This document shows positions 17,282-23,086 of a stretch of DNA of 23,086 nt, piece by piece (positions within the stretch are counted from its first letter, which is position 1; every line of letters starts with the position of its first letter). The stretch is from NCBI GenBank assembly GCA_021029095.1, contig JAJOHG010000398.1, forward strand, positions 1 through 23,086. The letters are read 5' to 3'. The notes beneath the pieces were generated by a model, which made no database searches, was not told where the DNA came from, and worked only from the letters and a program-made list of their open reading frames with translations. Both the position numbers and the translations under genes were made by a program. This DNA is from Phellopilus nigrolimitatus. Lineage: Eukaryota > Basidiomycota > Agaricomycetes > Hymenochaetales > Hymenochaetaceae.

Positions 17282-20222
17282 CGAAGGGTGTCCCCATCTT
17301 CAAGCCTTCCATGGCTGAGTTCTCCGACTTTGAAAGATACATGACACGCGTCGAGTGCCGGGGCATGCGTGGCGGCATCGTGAAAATCATCCCGCCAAAG
17401 GAGTGGTCCGATGCACTGCCCTCCGTGCGTACTCAAATCGCCGACGTACACATCAGATCTCCCATTGAGGAGCGCATGCTTGGACGCTCGGGCCTATACT
17501 TTTAGCATGATATTGAGAAATTCAGAGCGATCAGCTTGCGAGTGGGCCAGAATATGCGTCAAGGATGAGTTGCGCGCGCCCGCCATCGACGAGGTCGGGC
17601 TCAAGGCTGCAGGTGAGTACGCGAACAGAACGTCCAGGAGAAGCAAGCGCGGTGCAGGCGCTGAGGAAACGGAGGCAGAGGAGGAAGTGGATGGGGTTGT
17701 GTAGACGCCGATGCCGATGTCAACGAGCCTGAAGACCCCGCGCCCGCGCCGCGCAAACGACGCGTGCAGACGCGAGCTGACCGTGAGGCAGCTTTGTCGA
17801 AGCACACCGAGCTCGACAAGGCTTTCCTTGAGACGTTCGACGCAGCCGGACACTGGCTCTCTCGCAACGCTTCCGCTTCCGACTATACACCCGTATCTGT
17901 GCGACCCTTAAACACCGATATCGGCGCAATTGTGGGCTGGAGAATCCACCATGGTATGGCGCTGGCACAATTGACACGCCATATTATAACTTCGGGATAT
18001 GGCTCGCGACGTTCGCCTGGCACGTCGAGGATATGGATTTATTCTCGATCAATTACATTCACTTCGGTGCGCCTAAGTCCTGGTGTGCAATCCCGCTGGC
18101 CCGCTCCGTCCAACTCGAACTCGAAAACACCCTCCGAAGTTTTTTTTCCGAGAGACGTCGCGAAATGCCGCCAGTTTCTGCGACACAAGTCCTTCCTGGC
18201 GAGCACGACGCTCCTTGCGCGGTCATCATGCAAACCCAACAAGCTCGTCCAACACTCGGCGAATTTGTCCTCACCTTTACCCGTGGATACCACGCTAATT
18301 TCAGCTTTGGTTTGAACTGCGCGGAGAGCGTCAACTACGCCTTGGGAGCTGGTTAGATAATGGTCGAAAATCGCAGGTCTGTGGTTGTATCGGGGACAGG
18401 TGCGCGATAAACACGTTAATGATATTCTTATCCTGACCGAGGCTCAGTGTACGCATCGACGTGGACACACTCCTGTGCGAGGAAGAAGCGTCGAAACTGC
18501 TGTCAAAGCCCCGTTCGAAAAACCAAAGTGCGACGCCGACACAAAACCTAAGTCATCACAGATGCGCAAGTCCAACGACGCAGCTTTCTCCAAGACAAAG
18601 AAGATCAAGCCGGTGGATGGTGAGAATCTTGGCCCGTTCCCTTGCTGCCTCTGCGCATCGCAAGACTTAGTTGGCTTACTCCGCGTGCATGACCCACCTA
18701 GCGAGCGGGCGAACTGCCAGAACTACCAACCGAAGGATATGAATGGGCACAAAGTATGGCATGCGCACGAGAGCTGCGCAATGGCCGTGCCGGAGACGTG
18801 GGTCGACGAAGTCGCAGTGCAGGAACAAGGCGAAATTGGACAGGCTGTGGAAAGGATGGAGAAGGTGGTATTTGGCGTGGACGCGATTGTGAAGGACCGT
18901 CGGGCTCTGGTAAGCTCCTCGTTATCTCCGCCCTCCGCGGTTTGCGCCATTCACTAACTTCCACATTCATGACTCAACGGGTATAGAAATGTACGGCTTA
19001 CCAGAAGAGCCACGCAAAGTCGCATGGCGCGCCAATCCAGTGCACGACGAGCAAGTGTCTGAAGGCGTTTCACGTCTCATGCACTCTCGACGGCATTGAT
19101 GCTCGTATACACTTCGCTGAGGTGCGCGCTGCTGAGAAGAGGTCGTTCTTAACGAATTTCCAGCCTCGTCAGGCTCGGTAGCTTCCTCCGCAACCGTAGA
19201 TGGCTTTCCGGACAGCATCGACTTGCAGGCTCCTCGGTTTGGCTTGAATATAGCAACTGTAAGACCCTTCACTACTCACTATTCCTGCTCCGTCTATTAA
19301 TGTCACGTCACCTGAACTATTTGTTGCCGCCTCTCCTATTCAACCAGAGACAATGCTCGATCCGAACGTCATTAACACGTTTAAGAAGATTGAATACGAG
19401 CTTCTTTGCACCCAAAATAGCCCTGTAAAGCGTCTCTCTTGTTCTTCCTGTCCTATATGCTGAATATAATATTTTTTAGGCCGTCGCTGCGACGAAGCGT
19501 GCAAACAAGCTCGACCGGGTGCGTATTGACCTGCTCGCGCTGCCATCAATGTCACGCACCAAGACGCGAGTCAGCAGGGGTGTATTTGAGGTCTCCCCCG
19601 TCGCTGTCAACGAGGAGCGCAGCACTGTCGAGGTCATATGGGACGACGGGATTAAGCGCGAGTCAAGTGGAGCAGCCTCGTCTGGGGAAAGATGGAGGGT
19701 CGGACGGTAGGGCAGAAGCCGACCATTGCGGTGCCACCATACGAACGTAAGTGATCCAATTGATATCGACTGATCCAAGTGGTCCTCCGTTTGATTAAAC
19801 ATAGAGCGATTGCACGCGACAAATGTCCAGATGCTAATTCCCAGGTACGAAACCTAGACGCCGGACGCCCATGCGGCGCGCCAGTGATCTTTCTCCGCCG
19901 GGCCTAGCGTAGCTATCAGCGCCCCCAGACGCATGCACCGTATGTTGCATACAACAGCGGCCAGTACCCATATAGCACGGGAGCATATTCGTACCATTCA
20001 CACCCGCCCGCTCAGCCTCGTACCGGCGGCTCGACTGTTCCTTACACACTCATGTGCTACACAGCATATGACTGGAACGATGCCGTACAGCGGGTTAGAC
20101 GCTCTATCCATACTACGCCTATCCCGCCGCCGTTGGCCCACCTCCAGGAGCTTATGTTCCTCCTCGTGCGCATCGGGATCCTGCAATGCAGCACACTGCG
20201 CCGACTTACACAATGTTCAGCG
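17282..20222 (+). pseudogene. KDM4-like JmjN/JmjC/ePHD histone lysine demethylase, degenerate
   Basis: The intact family removes methyl groups from histone H3 K9/K36 with Fe(II) and 2-oxoglutarate. JmjN is at 17287-17500 (VPIFKPSMAEFSDFERYM, IVKIIPPKEWSDALPS). JmjC is at about 17883-18350 (ENPPWYGAGTIDTPYYNFG, TFAWHVEDMDLFSINYIHFG, RGYHANFSFGLNCAESVNYA), with the Fe ligands H (18021), E (18027) and H (18291) in one frame. An extended PHD-like zinc module follows (PFPCCLCASQDLVGLL; HGAPIQCTTSKCLKAFHVSC), then a Tudor-like or unknown domain (VIWDDGIKRE) and a Tyr/Pro-rich tail. Introns are at 18400-18447, 18910-18986, 19259-19347, 19426-19479 and 19747-19804. Defects are TAG at 17503, shifts near 17553, 17706, 17890, 18140-18147 (T8), 18258, 18352, 18500, 19142 and 19652, and a zinc-ligand Cys changed to Tyr at 18999-19001. 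The native N-terminus is replaced by the M28 fragment. Confidence 0.9.
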
Positions 20223-20404
20223 TATCGGATGTGAAGCTGCCCTCATCCAAGTCTTGCAGGCCGGAATCAAATTTCTATCATAACCTACATAAGCTTCCTG
20301 ATTCTGTATCTCCCACTCACCACAGCTTGTACTCAGAGAAGGGAATGAATATGAGGGGGGGAAAAAAGTCTAAAAAGCTAAAAATAGATTGAATCAATAA
20401 ACAC
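20223..20404. other. AT-rich junction between KDM4 tail and satellite
   Basis: No gene is seen. The right part is purine-rich (GAGGGGGGGAAAAAAG near 20354, then AAAAATAGATTGAATCAATA) and leads directly into the first satellite unit. The last bases before the satellite (AACAC) resemble the end of a satellite unit (ACATAC), so the array may begin in a decayed unit. Confidence 0.5.
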
Positions 20405-23086
20405 AAGTTCAAATTGGAATTGAAAGTTGGTGAGAACATGATACATGATAGTTGGAACATGTCGAACCCGTTTGTGGAGTGTTTCGCAAAGTGAAATTGA
20501 CGAAGCACGGTTTACGAGTGCAGACGGAGTACGAAATGAGGAATGCAAGATCACGTTCCCAAAAAACGCAGTTATAAACAAGCCGTTTTCAGATTCAGAT
20601 TCAGCTGAGAATTTCGAACCAGAACCAACTCCCCCAAAGGAAACGAATCCAGTTTTGTTCCCCCGATATCCGGACTGGAGTGGCGACAGCCGGTGGTGAG
20701 TGAATCCCGAGTCGGAAACATAGACGTGCGATGTCAGAGACAAACAGACATACAAAGTTCAAATTGGAATTGAAAGTTGGTGAGAACATGATACATGATA
20801 GTTGGAACATGTCGAACCCGTTTGTGGAGTGTTTCGCAAAGTGAAATTGACGAAGCACGGTTTACGAGTGCAGACGGAGTACGAAATGAGGAATGCAAGA
20901 TCACGTTCCCAAAAAACGCAGTTATAAACAAGCCGTTTTCAGATTCAGATTCAGCTGAGAATTTCGAACCAGAACCAACTCCCCCAAAGGAAACGAATCC
21001 AGTTTTGTTCCCCCGATATCCGGACTGGAGTGGCGACAGCCGGTGGTGAGTGAATCCCGAGTCGGAAACATAGACGTGCGATGTCAGAGACAAACAGACA
21101 TACAAAGTTCAAATTGGAATTGAAAGTTGGTGAGAACATGATACATGATAGTTGGAACATGTCGAACCCGTTTGTGGAGTGTTTCGCAAAGTGAAATTGA
21201 CGAAGCACGGTTTACGAGTGCAGACGGAGTACGAAATGAGGAATGCAAGATCACGTTCCCAAAAAACGCAGTTATAAACAAGCCGTTTTCAGATTCAGAT
21301 TCAGCTGAGAATTTCGAACCAGAACCAACTCCCCCAAAGGAAACGAATCCAGTTTTGTTCCCCCGATATCCGGACTGGAGTGGCGACAGCCGGTGGTGAG
21401 TGAATCCCGAGTCGGAAACATAGACGTGCGATGTCAGAGACAAACAGACATACAAAGTTCAAATTGGAATTGAAAGTTGGTGAGAACATGATACATGATA
21501 GTTGGAACATGTCGAACCCGTTTGTGGAGTGTTTCGCAAAGTGAAATTGACGAAGCACGGTTTACGAGTGCAGACGGAGTACGAAATGAGGAATGCAAGA
21601 TCACGTTCCCAAAAAACGCAGTTATAAACAAGCCGTTTTCAGATTCAGATTCAGCTGAGAATTTCGAACCAGAACCAACTCCCCCAAAGGAAACGAATCC
21701 AGTTTTGTTCCCCCGATATCCGGACTGGAGTGGCGACAGCCGGTGGTGAGTGAATCCCGAGTCGGAAACATAGACGTGCGATGTCAGAGACAAACAGACA
21801 TACAAAGTTCAAATTGGAATTGAAAGTTGGTGAGAACATGATACATGATAGTTGGAACATGTCGAACCCGTTTGTGGAGTGTTTCGCAAAGTGAAATTGA
21901 CGAAGCACGGTTTACGAGTGCAGACGGAGTACGAAATGAGGAATGCAAGATCACGTTCCCAAAAAACGCAGTTATAAACAAGCCGTTTTCAGATTCAGAT
22001 TCAGCTGAGAATTTCGAACCAGAACCAACTCCCCCAAAGGAAACGAATCCAGTTTTGTTCCCCCGATATCCGGACTGGAGTGGCGACAGCCGGTGGTGAG
22101 TGAATCCCGAGTCGGAAACATAGACGTGCGATGTCAGAGACAAACAGACATACAAAGTTCAAATTGGAATTGAAAGTTGGTGAGAACATGATACATGATA
22201 GTTGGAACATGTCGAACCCGTTTGTGGAGTGTTTCGCAAAGTGAAATTGACGAAGCACGGTTTACGAGTGCAGACGGAGTACGAAATGAGGAATGCAAGA
22301 TCACGTTCCCAAAAAACGCAGTTATAAACAAGCCGTTTTCAGATTCAGATTCAGCTGAGAATTTCGAACCAGAACCAACTCCCCCAAAGGAAACGAATCC
22401 AGTTTTGTTCCCCCGATATCCGGACTGGAGTGGCGACAGCCGGTGGTGAGTGAATCCCGAGTCGGAAACATAGACGTGCGATGTCAGAGACAAACAGACA
22501 TACAAAGTTCAAATTGGAATTGAAAGTTGGTGAGAACATGATACATGATAGTTGGAACATGTCGAACCCGTTTGTGGAGTGTTTCGCAAAGTGAAATTGA
22601 CGAAGCACGGTTTACGAGTGCAGACGGAGTACGAAATGAGGAATGCAAGATCACGTTCCCAAAAAACGCAGTTATAAACAAGCCGTTTTCAGATTCAGAT
22701 TCAGCTGAGAATTTCGAACCAGAACCAACTCCCCCAAAGGAAACGAATCCAGTTTTGTTCCCCCGATATCCGGACTGGAGTGGCGACAGCCGGTGGTGAG
22801 TGAATCCCGAGTCGGAAACATAGACGTGCGATGTCAGAGACAAACAGACATACAAAGTTCAAATTGGAATTGAAAGTTGGTGAGAACATGATACATGATA
22901 GTTGGAACATGTCGAACCCGTTTGTGGAGTGTTTCGCAAAGTGAAATTGACGAAGCACGGTTTACGAGTGCAGACGGAGTACGAAATGAGGAATGCAAGA
23001 TCACGTTCCCAAAAAACGCAGTTATAAACAAGCCGTTTTCAGATTCAGATTCAGCTGAGAATTTCGAACCAGAACCAACTCCCCCA
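20405..23086. repeat. Satellite array, 350-bp unit, seven complete copies plus partial eighth
   Basis: Units start at 20405, 20755, 21105, 21455, 21805, 22155, 22505 and 22855; the last is cut by the window end after 232 bp. Each begins AAGTTCAAATTGGAATTGAA and contains AGATTCAGATTCAGCTGAG and CGGTGGTGAGTGAATCCCGA. By eye the copies look identical. Each unit has an 84-codon plus-strand frame and minus-strand frames that run across unit boundaries. Because 350 is not a multiple of three and nothing is recognisable, I do not treat them as genes. Such arrays are typical of subtelomeric or pericentromeric DNA. The array probably continues past the window. Confidence 0.97.

Noticed and set aside
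16705..17505. 266-codon open frame as one gene
   Set aside because: Its first two-thirds are out of frame with the M28 peptidase similarity; only the last part (JmjN) is in a native frame.
4089..20222. Repeat-induced point mutation as cause of the stops
   Set aside because: Several nonsense codons could come from C-to-T or G-to-A changes, but others (GAG to TAG, TAC to TAG) do not fit and indels dominate. The GC content stays high, unlike RIP-affected DNA.
20445..22799. Repeated 84-codon plus-strand and 123/85-codon minus-strand open frames in the satellite
   Set aside because: They recur because the DNA unit repeats; several frames are open on both strands at once, no family is recognisable, and unit length is not a multiple of three. 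Better explained as satellite DNA.
20405..23086. CRISPR array
   Set aside because: Units are contiguous 350-bp repeats without short repeats separated by unique spacers, and the genome is eukaryotic.
1..23086. tRNA or rRNA genes
   Set aside because: No cloverleaf with A and B boxes and no conserved rRNA core sequence was recognised by eye on either strand.

Overview
The window looks like eukaryotic, GC-rich genomic DNA from a filamentous basidiomycete, probably an Agaricomycete and perhaps Polyporales. I infer this from short (about 48-90 nt) GT-AG introns with CTNAC-type branch sites, CT-rich tracts ahead of start codons, and the recognisable fungal gene families. No intact protein-coding gene can be supported anywhere in it. 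It is a mosaic of gene fragments that kept their introns but carry frameshifts, nonsense codons or truncated ends.

Layout. 1-1189: AT-rich repeat DNA, namely two direct copies of an element spaced 713 bp apart, each with the same GC-cored palindrome, ending in a nested palindrome at 1133-1188. 1190-3767: a composite of two pieces of one serine/proline-rich coiled-coil gene flanking a piece of a MUB1/SamB-like gene. 4089-7195 (minus): a nearly complete but degenerate MDM20/NAA25 (NatB auxiliary subunit) gene. 7196-7550: a short cassette X1 with outward-facing introns on both strands. 7498-9580: MUB1/SamB-like pseudogene cut off before its MYND finger. 9581-9823: last exon of the coiled-coil gene. 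9824-10971: 5'-truncated squalene synthase (ERG9). 11270-11591 (minus): PHD-finger/AT-hook fragment. 11592-11965: cassette X2, a diverged copy of X1. 11966-12911: KIN1-type kinase fragment. 12912-14870: MUB1 fragment plus another copy of the coiled-coil gene. 14871-16683: an unrecognised degenerate gene. 16700-17281: N-terminal piece of an M28 metallopeptidase. 17282-20222: degenerate KDM4-like JmjN/JmjC/ePHD histone demethylase. 20405 to the end: seven complete and one partial copy of an apparently identical 350-bp satellite unit.

How it fits together. The parent genes serve unrelated pathways (N-terminal acetylation, ubiquitin-ligase partner, sterol synthesis, cell-polarity kinase, chromatin), so this is not a pathway cluster. 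It reads as an accumulation of duplicated genomic segments beside satellite DNA, as in subtelomeric, pericentromeric or transposon-rich compartments. Retained introns show DNA-level copying rather than retroposition. The two most interesting structures are cassette X, found twice between divergently oriented, unrelated gene fragments, and the shared MUB1-coiled-coil junction, which shows that a chimera formed once and was then duplicated. Family assignments rest on recognising motifs by eye; no database search was run.
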